A stretch of DNA of 64,000 nucleotides, from positions 142,655 to 206,654 of the forward strand of contig NZ_BPRE01000010.1 of assembly GCF_022179765.1 (NCBI RefSeq), in the 5' to 3' direction. This document shows, piece by piece, positions 38,150 to 47,837 of this stretch (positions within the stretch are counted from its first letter, which is position 1; the number at the start of each line of letters is the position of its first letter). This DNA is from Methylorubrum suomiense. Its GTDB lineage: Bacteria > Pseudomonadota > Alphaproteobacteria > Rhizobiales > Beijerinckiaceae. The position numbers and the translations under genes are program-made. The notes beneath the pieces are model-generated. The model did not search any database, had not been told where the DNA came from, and saw only the letters and a list, made by a program, of their open reading frames with translations.

Positions 38150-39079
38150 TCACGCGAGCGTCGCTCCGAGAGGAAGCCGCGCCCCGCGCAGGAATTCCTC
38201 GCCGCTCGCCGCTCCACCCTTGCCGGCCCGGCGCAGTTCGAGGAGGCGCACCGCACCGATCCCGCAGGCAATGGTGCAGGCTGAATCAAGGAGCGTGCCT
38301 GGCTCACCCGAGCCCTCGGTCGGCAGCGCTCGTAGCACCTTCACCCGTTCGACGCCCCTCCCGAGATCCACCTCGACATAGGCGCCAGGGAACGGCGAGA
38401 GTCCGTTGATGTGGCGCGCCACGTCCGTGGCCGGCCGCGACCAGTCGATGCGCGCCTCCTCATTGGTGATCTTGTGGGCGTAGACCACGCCCTCGGCAGC
38501 CTGCGGTGTGAAGGTGAGACCCTCCGCCTCGAGCCGAGCCAGTGCCCGCCCCATCAAATCGGCCCCCGCCGGCATCAGCGCATCGTGCAGTTCCCCGGCG
38601 GTCATGCCTTCGGTGATCGCCACGCGCACCTCCATCGCCACCGGGCCGGTATCGAGTCCGGCCTCCATGCGCATCACCCCGACCCCGCTCTCGGCATCGC
38701 CCGCCATCACCGCCCGCTGGATCGGCGCCGCGCCGCGCCAGCGCGGCAGCAGCGAGCCGTGCAGGTTGAGGCAGCCGTGGCGCGGCAGGTCGAGGATTCG
38801 TTGCGGAAGAAGCATGCCGTAGGCGACGACGACCGCCACATCGGCCTCGTGCCCGGCGAAGGTCGCGGCCGCCTCCTCGGTCTTCAGGGTGCCGGGCGTC
38901 AGCACGGGGAGTCCCAGGGCTTCCGCGCGAGCATGGACGGGCGATGGACGCAGGGCCATGCCGCGCCCGGCCTTGGCCGGCGCGCGGGTATAGACCGCCG
39001 CGATCACGTGCCCGTCGGCATGGAGGCGCGCGAGGGTGGGCACGGCGAAATCCGGCGTACCCATGAAGACGACGCGCAT
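38150..39079 (-). CDS. fmt: Methionyl-tRNA formyltransferase
   Basis: A 309-residue enzyme that formylates initiator Met-tRNA. Start [12 protein letters not shown]; catalytic Asn105 and His107 in [21 protein letters not shown]; the EGLDTGP-type loop (GLDTGPVAM) holds the catalytic Asp. A C-terminal tRNA-binding domain follows residue 210. ATG 39079 is 11 bases after the def stop, so the pair is translated together. Confidence 0.96.
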   Translation of the reverse strand: MRVVFMGTPDFAVPTLARLHADGHVIAAVYTRAPAKAGRGMALRPSPVHARAEALGLPVLTPGTLKTEEAAATFAGHEADVAVVVAYGMLLPQRILDLPRHGCLNLHGSLLPRWRGAAPIQRAVMAGDAESGVGVMRMEAGLDTGPVAMEVRVAITEGMTAGELHDALMPAGADLMGRALARLEAEGLTFTPQAAEGVVYAHKITNEEARIDWSRPATDVARHINGLSPFPGAYVEVDLGRGVERVKVLRALPTEGSGEPGTLLDSACTIACGIGAVRLLELRRAGKGGAASGEEFLRGARLPLGATLA

Positions 39080-39090
39080 CGTGTGAGGCC

Positions 39091-39606
39091 TTAGGCGGCG
39101 TCGCGCTTGGCGGCCTTGGTGAACTTCTTCAGCACCCGGTCGCGCTTGAGCTTCGACAGATGATCGATGAACAGGACGCCGTTGAGGTGGTCGATCTCGT
39201 GCTGGAGGCAGGTGGCGAGCAGGCCGTCGGCTTCCTGCTCCACAATCTGCCCATCGAGATTCATGTAGCGCACCCGCACCCGATCGGGCCGCTCGACTTC
39301 GCCGTAATAGTCCGGAATCGACAGGCAGCCCTCGTCGTAGACGCGCTTCTCCTCGGACGACCAGACGATCTCGGGATTGAGATAGACAGTCGGGTTCCGG
39401 GCCGTCTCGTCCTTCGACGCGTCGATTGTGACGACCCGCTTGAGCACGCCGATCTGCACCGCCGCGAGCCCGACGCCGGGCGCATCGTACATGGTCTCGA
39501 CCATGTCCGCCGCGAGCGTGCGGATCTCGTTGGTGATCTCGGTGACCGGCTCGGAAACCAGGCGAAGCTGCGCGTCGGGCAGGATGACGAGGGGACGGAC
39601 GGTCAT
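39091..39606 (-). CDS. def: Peptide deformylase
   Basis: A 171-residue type I deformylase with all three motifs: [10 protein letters not shown] (44-53), EGCLSIP with metal-ligand Cys94, and HEIDH (136-140). It removes the formyl group from nascent proteins. ATG 39606 fits the family; an upstream in-frame ATG would add 27 atypical residues. Confidence 0.96.
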   Translation of the reverse strand: MTVRPLVILPDAQLRLVSEPVTEITNEIRTLAADMVETMYDAPGVGLAAVQIGVLKRVVTIDASKDETARNPTVYLNPEIVWSSEEKRVYDEGCLSIPDYYGEVERPDRVRVRYMNLDGQIVEQEADGLLATCLQHEIDHLNGVLFIDHLSKLKRDRVLKKFTKAAKRDAA

Positions 39607-39767
39607 GGCTTCCGGGCTGGGATCGGCGCGAGGGCAAATGCGCCCGCTGTCAGGCGCTTCTGAACCCGGAAATAGGCAGAGCGGCAAAGACGGTCAAATG
39701 CGATCCTGAAGCAACGTCCCGGTGTCGGTGCTGCCAAACCACCGGGACGCTATGGGCCGAGTCTTCC

Positions 39768-41054
39768 TCAGGCAGTCTGAACGGGCGGCGATGCGAGTGT
39801 TTGGGGGGAGGGGGCGCCTGCGATGGCTCTCGCGGGTTCCCGCCGGAGAAAGATCCAGATCAGAGCCAGCAGGGCGATCAGCATCGGGCCTGCCAGGGAC
39901 AGACTGATCGGGGATGGCGGGTGCCATCCGGCCACACCACCGTTGAGCGTTTGGATGATGAAGCCGTAGGCGCTGCTGCCCCAGCCCAAACCGAACAGGA
40001 GCGCTTGTTCGTGGCGACGCGCCCGTCCGAGCAGATCCGGCAAGAGCAAGGCGAAGCCAATCCCGTAGATGGGCAGATCGTAATCGTAGGCATAGGGGCT
40101 CATCAGGAGTCCCGCCATGACGGCAATGCCGATGATCTGTCGTTGGGGCAGGCGCTTCCGAACCGCGAACAGGACGAATCCCACGGCTGTGACAGCGACC
40201 GCGCTCTGCGCCAGAAGGGCCAACGTCGCCGGTACGCCGCTGCTGCGCAGCCAAGCGTAGACGGAGATCATCCGGTAGAGTGGGTAATGGCCGGCCGCCA
40301 AATTGGCCGAGGCCTCGTTCGCCCCCCTCAAGAAGGCGCTCCAGATTGTCGGACCAAGTACGAGGGTCGCGATACCTGAAGCGAGCAGGGTGGTCCCGAC
40401 TGCCGCGGCCAAGCAGGTCCAACGCCGCATCACCAGTGCACCGGCCGCGAGACCCACGGCCAGATGCGGCTTGATTACCATCAGGCCCAGCGGCAGCCCC
40501 GCGCTGCCTCGCTGCTGCAACAATCCGAGGCAGGTGAGCCCGATCAGCGTGCCCGTCAGAAAGCCGTTCTGACCGCAGGCGATGGTGAGCATCAGGCTTG
40601 GGAACAGGGCGAGTATGACTGCCGGGAAGAGCAGACCTGAAATTCGTCGCAGCACCAGCAGAAATGCGATTAGCGTTGCGCCGATGAAGAGCAGAAAGGC
40701 CAAGCCGATCGGCAGCGGCGCAAACAGGGCCATGACGAGGTTGAAGGGGGGCGGGTAGGCCCACGGGAGAAGCGCTTCCTGTCCGGTCAATTCCCGCATG
40801 ACCCGCAAAAGATTCGGGAGGTGGTAAGCGTCCGCAATGTCGCCCCTCCACACCATTTGACCCGCAATATGGAGAACGTTGAAATCTGTAAGATCCAGGC
40901 GCGGAAGGAGACCGCTCAGACGGGCCGCCCATGTGAGGATCACTGCAACGACGGCGACGATGAAGGCCCGCGTCACGAACGGCGTGGCGAGCTTCTCGTG
41001 AAACATTTGCGAGTTGTGCAATACAATATCAGCTGAATCGGATGCGTCTTCCAA
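39768..41054 (-). CDS. GT87-type membrane glycosyltransferase (DUF2029)
   Basis: A 428-residue polytopic inner-membrane protein with about ten hydrophobic helices (for example near 33-50, 115-150, 180-235). The first periplasmic loop begins with DLTDFNVLHIAGQMVWRGD and holds a conserved Asp, as in polyprenyl-phosphate-mannose-dependent GT87 enzymes. TTG 41054 is supported by GGGAG eight bases upstream; an ATG at 41006 is an alternative. An AT-rich stretch (about 41075-41130) precedes it and likely holds its promoter. The sugar acceptor is unknown. Confidence 0.8.
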   Translation of the reverse strand: MEDASDSADIVLHNSQMFHEKLATPFVTRAFIVAVVAVILTWAARLSGLLPRLDLTDFNVLHIAGQMVWRGDIADAYHLPNLLRVMRELTGQEALLPWAYPPPFNLVMALFAPLPIGLAFLLFIGATLIAFLLVLRRISGLLFPAVILALFPSLMLTIACGQNGFLTGTLIGLTCLGLLQQRGSAGLPLGLMVIKPHLAVGLAAGALVMRRWTCLAAAVGTTLLASGIATLVLGPTIWSAFLRGANEASANLAAGHYPLYRMISVYAWLRSSGVPATLALLAQSAVAVTAVGFVLFAVRKRLPQRQIIGIAVMAGLLMSPYAYDYDLPIYGIGFALLLPDLLGRARRHEQALLFGLGWGSSAYGFIIQTLNGGVAGWHPPSPISLSLAGPMLIALLALIWIFLRREPARAIAGAPSPQTLASPPVQTA

Positions 41055-41200
41055 AGTTGGTCTCCCAGAACAGGAAATATAATATTATTCTAAATTTTGT
41101 CGCTATAATTATAACTGACACGATCGTCCTAAGGAAGAGTTATTCCTATCTCATCCTCGAGTGTCGTTGATCGATCTCATGATTTCGGTGCAGTCATCCC

Positions 41201-41806
41201 CTAAAACACCGTCCGGCTGCGGATCGCCGCCGTGAGGGTGCCTTCGTCGAGATAGTCCAACTCCCCACCGACCGGCACGCCGTGGGCGAGCCGGGTGATC
41301 GTGAGCCCGAGGGGCTTCAAGGATTCGGTGACGTAATGGGCCGTCGTCTGGCCGTCGACGGTCGCGTTGAGCGCGAGAATAATCTCCTTGACGCCCGGTT
41401 CGCTGGCCCTTTCGACGAGGCGGGCGATGGTGAGGTGCTCCGGGCGAACGCCGTCGAGCGCCGAGAGAACGCCGCCGAGCACGTGGTACCGCGCCTTCAC
41501 GGCGCCGGACCGTTCCAGCGCCCAGAGGTCGGACACGTCCTCCACCACCACCAGTGTGGTCGGGTCGCGGCTGTGGTCGGCGCAGATCGTGCAGGGGTCG
41601 CGGGTATCGACATTGCCGCAGGAACTGCACACCACGATCCGCTCGGCGGCGACGCGCATGGCGTCGGCGAGCGGGGCCAGCAGCGTCTCGCGCTTCTTGA
41701 TGAGTTGGAGCGCGGCCCGACGCGCCGAGCGGGGCCCGAGGCCCGGCATGCGCCCCAGAAGCTGGATCAGGCGCTCGATCTCCGGGCCGGCGACGGCTTG
41801 GGGCAT
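41201..41806 (-). CDS. recR: Recombination mediator protein RecR
   Basis: A 201-residue RecR that loads RecA in the RecFOR pathway. It has an N-terminal HhH region ([18 protein letters not shown]), a four-Cys zinc finger (Cys60, Cys63, Cys72, Cys75) and a Toprim domain starting [16 protein letters not shown] 41806 matches the family. In many bacteria recR follows dnaX-ybaB directly; here pckA, inverted, lies between. Confidence 0.96.
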   Translation of the reverse strand: MPQAVAGPEIERLIQLLGRMPGLGPRSARRAALQLIKKRETLLAPLADAMRVAAERIVVCSSCGNVDTRDPCTICADHSRDPTTLVVVEDVSDLWALERSGAVKARYHVLGGVLSALDGVRPEHLTIARLVERASEPGVKEIILALNATVDGQTTAHYVTESLKPLGLTITRLAHGVPVGGELDYLDEGTLTAAIRSRTVF

Positions 41807-42120
41807 GCGGGTCTTCGACAGATTCCGTGGATGGGGCGCAGGAACGCTGCCCTCACATAATCCCTGCCGGACGCTTTTGCCCATTCAGCGAAGCGACAGA
41901 CTGACCTCGTCATTGATTGCCGAGAGCGTCAAAAAATATTGGATCCCTCCTAAAGTTTAGTTGACGCTTTGGCTGGGCATCGGCCCATTTGAACGGACGG
42001 GCCGGCGAACCGGCGTGCGGCGGCCCTGAACGACCGCACGGACGGCCCAGGACGATGCCAATTCGGCGCAGGCTCTCCGGCCTCGCCTTCCGCGATCAGG
42101 GCCGCCTAGGGAGACAGACC

Positions 42121-43740
42121 GTGACACAGACCGGCGACTTCAACGCGGCCCATGGCCCGGAGGCGATCGGCCTCCGCGACCTTGCCGCCGTCCACTGGAA
42201 TCTCGAGACGCCCCGCCTCTACGAGGAGGCGCTGAAGCGCGGCGAGGCGCAACTTGCCCGTGGTGGAGCGCTGGTCGCAACCACCGGAAGCCATACCGGG
42301 CGTTCGCCCAAGGACAAGTACGTGGTGCGCGATGCCGCCACGGAGAATGAAATCTGGTGGGACAACAACGGCTCGATCACCCGCGAGCAGTTCTCCATGC
42401 TCCTCGAGGACTTCCGGGCCCATGCCCGCGGCAAGGAATTGTTCGCGCAGGATCTGTTCGGGGGCGCCGATCCGGCCCACCGGGTGCGCGCCCGCGTCTA
42501 CACCGAGTTCGCGTGGCACTCGCTGTTCATCCGCAATCTGCTGATCCGGCCCGAGCGCGACGCGCTGGCGTCCTACGTGCCGGAACTGACCATCATCGAC
42601 CTGCCGAGCTTCCAGGCCGATCCGGCCCGGCACGGTTGCCGTTCGAAGACCGTGATCGCCATCGATTTCGCGCAGAAAATCGTGCTGATCGGCGGCTCCG
42701 CCTATGCCGGCGAGATGAAGAAGTCGGTCTTCACGTATCTCAACTACGTGCTGCCGGGCGCGGGCGTGATGCCGATGCATTGCTCGGCCAATGCCGCGCT
42801 CGACGCGTCCGGTGATTCGGCCTTGTTCTTCGGCCTGTCGGGCACCGGCAAGACCACCCTGTCGAACGATTCCTCCCGTCAGCTCATCGGCGACGACGAG
42901 CACGGTTGGGGCAAGGACGGTATCTTCAATTTCGAGGGCGGCTGCTACGCCAAGACCATCCGCCTCTCGCGCAATGCGGAGCCGGAGATCTACGCCACCA
43001 CCGAGCGCTTCGGCACGGTGATGGAGAATGTCGTGATCGATCCGCAGACCCGCGCGCCCGATTTCGACGATGCCTCGCTGACCGAGAACACCCGCTGCGC
43101 TTACCCGCTCGACTTCATTGCCAATGCGAGTGCCACCGGCCGGGCCGGGCATCCGAAGAACATCGTGATGCTGACCTGCGACGCCTTCGGCGTCATGCCG
43201 CCGATCGCCAAGCTGACCGGCGCCGAGGCGATGTATCACTTCCTGTCGGGCTACACGGCCAAGGTCGCCGGCACCGAGCGCGGCCTGACCGCGCCGGAGG
43301 CGACCTTCTCGACCTGCTTCGGGGCGCCGTTCATGCCGCGCCACCCGAGCGTCTACGGCAACCTGCTGCGCGACCTGATCGCCGAGCACGGCGTCGATTG
43401 CTGGCTCGTCAACACCGGCTGGACCGGTGGCGGTGTCGGGACCGGCCGGCGCATGCCGATCCGCGTCACGCGCCGCCTGCTCACCGCGGCGCTGGACGGC
43501 TCGCTCTCGCAGGTCGAGTTCCGTCGCGATCCGTATTTCGGCTTCGCGGTGCCGGTGGAGGTGCCGGGCGTCGAGACGCAGGTGCTCTCGCCGGTCGAGA
43601 CCTGGACCAACAAGCCGGCCTTCGCCGAGACGGCGACGAAACTGGTCACGATGTTCCGCGAGAACTTCAAGCGTTTCGAGAGCCACGTCGATGCCGACGT
43701 GCGCGCCGCGGAGCCGGTGGCCGCCCCGATCGCGGCTTGA
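42121..43740 (+). CDS. pckA: Phosphoenolpyruvate carboxykinase (ATP)
   Basis: A 539-residue enzyme that decarboxylates and phosphorylates oxaloacetate in gluconeogenesis and C4 balance. The P-loop GLSGTGKT is at 238-245, followed by the DDEHGW metal segment and the [12 protein letters not shown] region. GTG 42121 is chosen: AGGGAG lies seven bases before it and the length fits the family; an ATG at 42055 is less likely. A TTGACG box lies at 41961. It is a single-gene unit between recR and ybaB, both on the other strand. Confidence 0.95.
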   Translation: MTQTGDFNAAHGPEAIGLRDLAAVHWNLETPRLYEEALKRGEAQLARGGALVATTGSHTGRSPKDKYVVRDAATENEIWWDNNGSITREQFSMLLEDFRAHARGKELFAQDLFGGADPAHRVRARVYTEFAWHSLFIRNLLIRPERDALASYVPELTIIDLPSFQADPARHGCRSKTVIAIDFAQKIVLIGGSAYAGEMKKSVFTYLNYVLPGAGVMPMHCSANAALDASGDSALFFGLSGTGKTTLSNDSSRQLIGDDEHGWGKDGIFNFEGGCYAKTIRLSRNAEPEIYATTERFGTVMENVVIDPQTRAPDFDDASLTENTRCAYPLDFIANASATGRAGHPKNIVMLTCDAFGVMPPIAKLTGAEAMYHFLSGYTAKVAGTERGLTAPEATFSTCFGAPFMPRHPSVYGNLLRDLIAEHGVDCWLVNTGWTGGGVGTGRRMPIRVTRRLLTAALDGSLSQVEFRRDPYFGFAVPVEVPGVETQVLSPVETWTNKPAFAETATKLVTMFRENFKRFESHVDADVRAAEPVAAPIAA

Positions 43741-44137
43741 TCCGAACGATACATCCTGCCGCTTCGGTCACGCGGCGGCAGGGCTGCGATCGTCACGAGC
43801 GAAGAATGCAACGGACGGTCCCGCCGACCGGGAGTCAGGCCGGCGGGACCTGCCGTGCCGCCATTGGGGGGCAAGTTCGGCCCGGCCCCGTGACCATGAT
43901 CCCGTCGACGAACGAGCGCCTTAACATGGTTTGCTCTCCATGCGCGCGGGCTGGGGAAAGCCGCTTCAACCCCACGGCGCGAGGCCGATGCCATCGAGGA
44001 AACGGCGTTACCGGTGCCGCCGGACAACGGCGTTGCGCGCCGTCATCCGTGCGGTTCTCCCCCGCGGCGTGCGAAGCCCCGATCGATTCAGCTTCGGCTC
44101 CACGGCGGGTACGGGGGATGGCTCGGTGAGAGACCAA
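43741..44137. other. Intergenic region between convergent pckA and ybaB
   Basis: About 400 bases without a convincing gene. A perfect 10-bp stem GGTCCCGCCG / CGGCGGGACC (43817-43826 with 43841-43850, 14-base loop) may terminate pckA, though no T tract follows. Open frames here lack binding sites and family resemblance. Confidence 0.45.
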
Positions 44138-44461
44138 TCAGAACGGCAGCTTCATTCCGGGCGGCAGCGGCAGGCCCTTGGTGAGTTCGGCCATGCGCTC
44201 CTGGGCGGTCGCTTCCGCCTTGGCGCGGGCATCGTTGCAGGCTGCCACGATCAGGTCCTCGAGGATCTCGCGCTCGTCGGCGACCATCAGGCTGGGATCG
44301 ATCGACACGCCGAGCATCTGTCCCTTCGCGGTCATGCGGACACTCACGGCATCGCCGCCGGCGGCACCCCGCACCTCGACCGTGTCGAGTTCGGCCTGAA
44401 GCGAGGCCATCTTCTCCTGCATGGCCTGGGCCTGCTTCATGATGCCCATGATATCGCGCAT
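44138..44461 (-). CDS. ybaB: YbaB/EbfC nucleoid-associated protein
   Basis: A 107-residue DNA-binding protein that forms dimers. Start MRDIMGIMKQAQAMQEKM, a GDAVSVRMTAKGQMLGVSIDPS core and a basic/acidic C-terminal helix match the family. ATG 44461 is chosen by alignment to that start. It lies 227 bases downstream of dnaX on the same strand. Confidence 0.94.
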   Translation of the reverse strand: MRDIMGIMKQAQAMQEKMASLQAELDTVEVRGAAGGDAVSVRMTAKGQMLGVSIDPSLMVADEREILEDLIVAACNDARAKAEATAQERMAELTKGLPLPPGMKLPF

Positions 44462-44688
44462 GGTGGATCGGCTCCGATGTCTCTTGGAAGGGTCTCCTCG
44501 CAGACTTAGGCGTCGGCGCGGGCTACCGCCAGGGTGCCGGGTCGGCTCAACCGGCCGAAGATACATGGCTCCACGCTTCGAACGGTCGAAGCGCGTCTAG
44601 GCCTCGGCCTCAATCGAACTGTCTGGCGGTCAACGACCCAGGCCGTGGAGGCCCCCTCCGACATTCGAGCGCGAGATCGGAAGGATGC

Positions 44689-46551
44689 TCACGCCTCGTC
44701 GTCCGGTTCGTCGGGCAGGGCCTCGACGGGACCGGTCGCCACCGTCACACCGGTCGCTGGACCGGCATCCGCCGCCTTGTCGCGGACATCGACGATCTGC
44801 GCGCCGGGGAAGCGCGACAGCACCTCGCGGACCAGGGGATGGGCCGCGGCATTCTCGTGCCGCGTCTGCTCGGCCGCGCGGGAATCCTGCTCGAGCGTCG
44901 GCGCCCCCTCGTCCTTGGACAGAGCCACGATCCAACGCCGCCCGGTCCACTCGTCGAGCGCCCGGGCAAGATCGTTGGGGAGGCTCGGGCGGCCGCCCTG
45001 AGCGAGGCGGAACTCGATGCGACCCTCCTCGAAGCGCACGAGATGGACATCCCGCTCCATCGCCACCTTGAGGGCGATGTCGCGCTTCGCCTCGGCCAGG
45101 GCGACCACGTCCTCGAAACGCCCGAGGCGAAGTCCGGTGGGAACCGCGGCGGGGCGGGCGGCCTCCGGTGCCGGATTGGCCGAAGCCAGAACTGGTCGGG
45201 GCGGGGCCGAGGCCCGCGGAGCCGCGAGCGGGGCGCTCTCGCGGGCCAGGGCTGCCGAACCGATGGCCGCGGAACGTGGGGACGACCCACCGGAGAGGGA
45301 CGAGCCGGAGGCCGGCATGCCGGCGCTCGCGGGTGAATCCTCGCTGCGCAGGCGCCTCAGGGCCTCGTCCGGGGTCGGCAGGTCGGCGGCGTAGGCCAGA
45401 CGCACCAGGGCCATCTCGGCGGCCGGGAGCGGACGGGGCGCGACCTGCGCCTCGGGCAGGGCCTTGAGCAGGATCTGCCACGCCCGCGACAGGGCACGCA
45501 CCGGCAGCCGGGCGGCGAAATCCGCGCCGCGGACGCGCTCGGCCTCGCTCAGTGTCGGATCGGCGGCGGCGTCCGGCACCAGTTTCAGGCGGGTCACGAG
45601 ATGGGTGAAGCCGGCAAGGTCAGAGAGCACCACCGCCGGATCGGCGCCCGAATCGTACTGTGCCCGCAATTCCGCGAAGGCCGCGGGGATGTCGCCGCGC
45701 ATCACCGCCTCGAACAGATCGACGATGCGCGCCCGATCGGCCAAGCCGAGCATGTCGCGCACGCTCTGCGCAGTCACCGTGCCGGCGCCGTGGGCAATGG
45801 CCTGATCGAGGAGCGAGAGCGCATCGCGCACCGAGCCCTCGGCGGCGCGGGTCACGGCGGCCAGCGCCTCGGCCTCGGCGCTCACGCCCTCCGCGGCGCA
45901 GATTTTCTTCAGATGGGCCGAGAGGGTCTCGGCCTCGACCCGGCGGAGGTCGAAGCGCTGGCAGCGCGACAGGATCGTGACCGGGACTTTCCGGATCTCA
46001 GTCGTGGCGAAGACGAACTTGGCGTGGGGGGGCGGCTCCTCCAGCGTCTTCAGGAAGGCGTTGAACGCCTTCTCCGACAGCATGTGGACCTCGTCGACGA
46101 TGTAGACCTTGTAGCGCGCCTCCGTCGGCGAGTAGCGGATGCCGTCGATGATGCCGCGGACGTCGTCGATGCCGGTATGCGAGGCCGCATCCATCTCCAG
46201 CACGTCCATGTGCCGGGATTCCATGATCGCCCGGCAATGGCGGCCGAGTTCCGGCATGCTCACCGTGGGGCCGGTATCGGGATGGCCGTCGCGGACATAG
46301 TTGAGGCCGCGGGCGAGGATGCGGGCCGTCGTCGTCTTGCCGACCCCGCGCACGCCGGTCAGCATCCAGGCCTGGGGGATGCGATTGGCCGCGAAGGCAT
46401 TGGCCAGCGTGCGCACCATGGCCCCCTGGCCGATCAGATCGTCGAAGGTTTGGGGGCGGTATTTGCGCGCCAGCACCCGGTAGGGTGTCGCGGGGGCGGG
46501 CATGCCGGGCAGGCCCGGCTCGTCGGGGAGCGTGCCGTGCGTCTCGTCCAT
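44689..46551 (-). CDS. dnaX: DNA polymerase III subunits gamma/tau
   Basis: A 620-residue clamp-loader ATPase. Walker A GVRGVGKT is at 66-73; Walker B/DExx follows in VDEVHMLSEKAFNAF; sensor 1 is in FATTE; the Arg finger is in ILSRCQRFDLRR. The stretch that in E. coli DnaX holds four zinc-binding Cys (here about 84-110) has only Cys106. Domain III and an Ala/Ser/Pro-rich linker (about 410-480) precede a short tau-like C-terminus, which ends in an acidic PDEPDDEA tail. The small SRP RNA lies just upstream on the same strand. Confidence 0.95.
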   Translation of the reverse strand: MDETHGTLPDEPGLPGMPAPATPYRVLARKYRPQTFDDLIGQGAMVRTLANAFAANRIPQAWMLTGVRGVGKTTTARILARGLNYVRDGHPDTGPTVSMPELGRHCRAIMESRHMDVLEMDAASHTGIDDVRGIIDGIRYSPTEARYKVYIVDEVHMLSEKAFNAFLKTLEEPPPHAKFVFATTEIRKVPVTILSRCQRFDLRRVEAETLSAHLKKICAAEGVSAEAEALAAVTRAAEGSVRDALSLLDQAIAHGAGTVTAQSVRDMLGLADRARIVDLFEAVMRGDIPAAFAELRAQYDSGADPAVVLSDLAGFTHLVTRLKLVPDAAADPTLSEAERVRGADFAARLPVRALSRAWQILLKALPEAQVAPRPLPAAEMALVRLAYAADLPTPDEALRRLRSEDSPASAGMPASGSSLSGGSSPRSAAIGSAALARESAPLAAPRASAPPRPVLASANPAPEAARPAAVPTGLRLGRFEDVVALAEAKRDIALKVAMERDVHLVRFEEGRIEFRLAQGGRPSLPNDLARALDEWTGRRWIVALSKDEGAPTLEQDSRAAEQTRHENAAAHPLVREVLSRFPGAQIVDVRDKAADAGPATGVTVATGPVEALPDEPDDEA

Positions 46552-46630
46552 GCCGCCGTCGAATTTTTTGGATTGCCGGCCGCCGAGCCCGCGCGGGGCA
46601 CGGGAGGCGAGGGTGGGAGGCTGGACAAAG

Positions 46631-46714
46631 ACCCGCTCGGTCTCGTTAGGGCTGCTTCCTTCCGGACCTGACCCGGTTGGCGAGTGAAACGTCCCTCGCC
46701 AACCTCCCGAGGCC
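46631..46714 (-). ncRNA. ffs: Small signal recognition particle RNA (4.5S-type)
   Basis: The minus strand over 46650-46673 reads GGTCAGGTCCGGAAGGAAGC followed by AGCC, the near-invariant apical loop of bacterial SRP RNA that binds Ffh and FtsY. Flanking arms pair: GGTTGGCGAG with CTCGCCAACC near 46675-46705, and CCTCGG near 46707-46712 with CCGAG near 46636-46640. The position next to dnaX is common in alphaproteobacteria. The exact ends are approximate. Confidence 0.9.
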
Positions 46715-46880
46715 GTATATGACGGTCCGCGCGACCGGATGCAAGCCGGGCGATGGCGGGTTCGACAGGGCGATCCTGCGCCCGGGCAAGTCCCTGCGGT
46801 GGCGCCGCTCGACGGGGCTCGCAGCCCGGTTGCGCGCGCCGTGGGCTCCGGCCATGTTGCTCCGCAACGAGGAGGTCTCA

Positions 46881-47345
46881 TTGCGGACGACGACGATACA
46901 CGTGTGCCTCGCGGCGCTGTCGCTCTTCACGTTTACTCCCCTAGCTGCGGCGGAGGGGGAGAGCGGGGGCTGGCAGGGCCGATACCGCTACGAGCACGAT
47001 GCCGGCCTGACCGAGGGCGGCTCCTCGGCCCATGTGACCTACGACCTCGTCATCGGTCCCGACGGCGCGCGGGGCGGCTGCGTGCTCACGGCACGCGGCT
47101 TCCAGACCGACGAGCGGATCATCTGCCACGCGCGTTCGGACGGCTCCATCCTGGCGGTGAGCTTCCACCGCTACGAGGATGGTCGCACGGTCAACAAGTA
47201 CGGTGTCGCCGTCTACAAACCGGGCGAGACACTCTTCACCCTCTCGCGGGCGGCGGAGGCCGGCCTCCTGACGCGCTGGGGGGCTCTGGCGCCGGATGGT
47301 GAAAGCGTTTCGGAAAGCGGCGCGTTCTTCTCGCAATCCCGGTAG
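46881..47345 (+). CDS. Exported hypothetical protein, single domain
   Basis: About 154 residues. TTG 46881 is chosen because AGGAGG ends five bases before it and opens a signal peptide (TTTIHVCLAALSLFTFTPLAAA); ATG 46854 is possible. The mature part is a beta-rich domain starting GWQGRYRYEHDAGLTEGG, with one Cys pair candidate (GGCVLTARG and ERIICHA). It is probably periplasmic. No known function. Confidence 0.7.
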   Translation: MRTTTIHVCLAALSLFTFTPLAAAEGESGGWQGRYRYEHDAGLTEGGSSAHVTYDLVIGPDGARGGCVLTARGFQTDERIICHARSDGSILAVSFHRYEDGRTVNKYGVAVYKPGETLFTLSRAAEAGLLTRWGALAPDGESVSESGAFFSQSR

Positions 47346-47369
47346 CGCCGGGCTCGCTCCGCCCGGCGC
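47345..47369. terminator. Bidirectional hairpin between convergent small genes
   Basis: A 9-bp perfect stem GCGCCGGGC / GCCCGGCGC with a 7-base loop starts at the last base of the upstream gene and ends ten bases before the PepSY-like gene stop. T tracts are weak on both sides. Confidence 0.6.
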
Positions 47370-47378
47370 ATCGATGTC

Positions 47379-47639
47379 TTACTCGGCTTCGCGCTTGACG
47401 ATCTCGAACGTCTTCGGATCGAGCTTCAGATCGAACTGCTTGCCGTTGGCATCAATGGCGTCGTCCACCTCGATCATGCCGTCGTCGAGCTCGATCTCCT
47501 TCCACTTGGTGAAGCCTTCCTTCTTCAGGATGTCTTCGACCTTGGTCTGCTGCTCGGGCGGAAGCTTCTCGTCGGCGAGCGCCGGTCCGGTGAACAGGGC
47601 GGCACCCAGGAGGGCGGCGGCGAGGGGACGAAACGACAT
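47379..47639 (-). CDS. Exported PepSY-like small protein
   Basis: 86 residues with a signal peptide (cleavage near ALA-DE at 22) and one PepSY-like domain: a helix KVEDILKKEGFTKWKEIE, then strands with DDGMIEVDDAID and KLDPKTFEIVKREAE. PepSY domains often inhibit peptidases or bind in the periplasm; no peptidase is adjacent. Short and intact. Confidence 0.8.
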   Translation of the reverse strand: MSFRPLAAALLGAALFTGPALADEKLPPEQQTKVEDILKKEGFTKWKEIELDDGMIEVDDAIDANGKQFDLKLDPKTFEIVKREAE

Positions 47640-47837
47640 TCAGGCACTCCGTGACGCATGATTGGCGGGTGGGGTTCACCCATCGAACGACCGGTCCTCC
47701 GCACGGTTCCGACGTCCGTCGTCCACCTTACTCGCATTGCGCCGTTTCCCGCGCGTCGCGCGGGCTCAGCTTGTGATTGTCAGCCCTCGAATGCCCGCCT
47801 AGGCTGCAATGTCCGGGGCTGGAGACTTTTCCATCGC

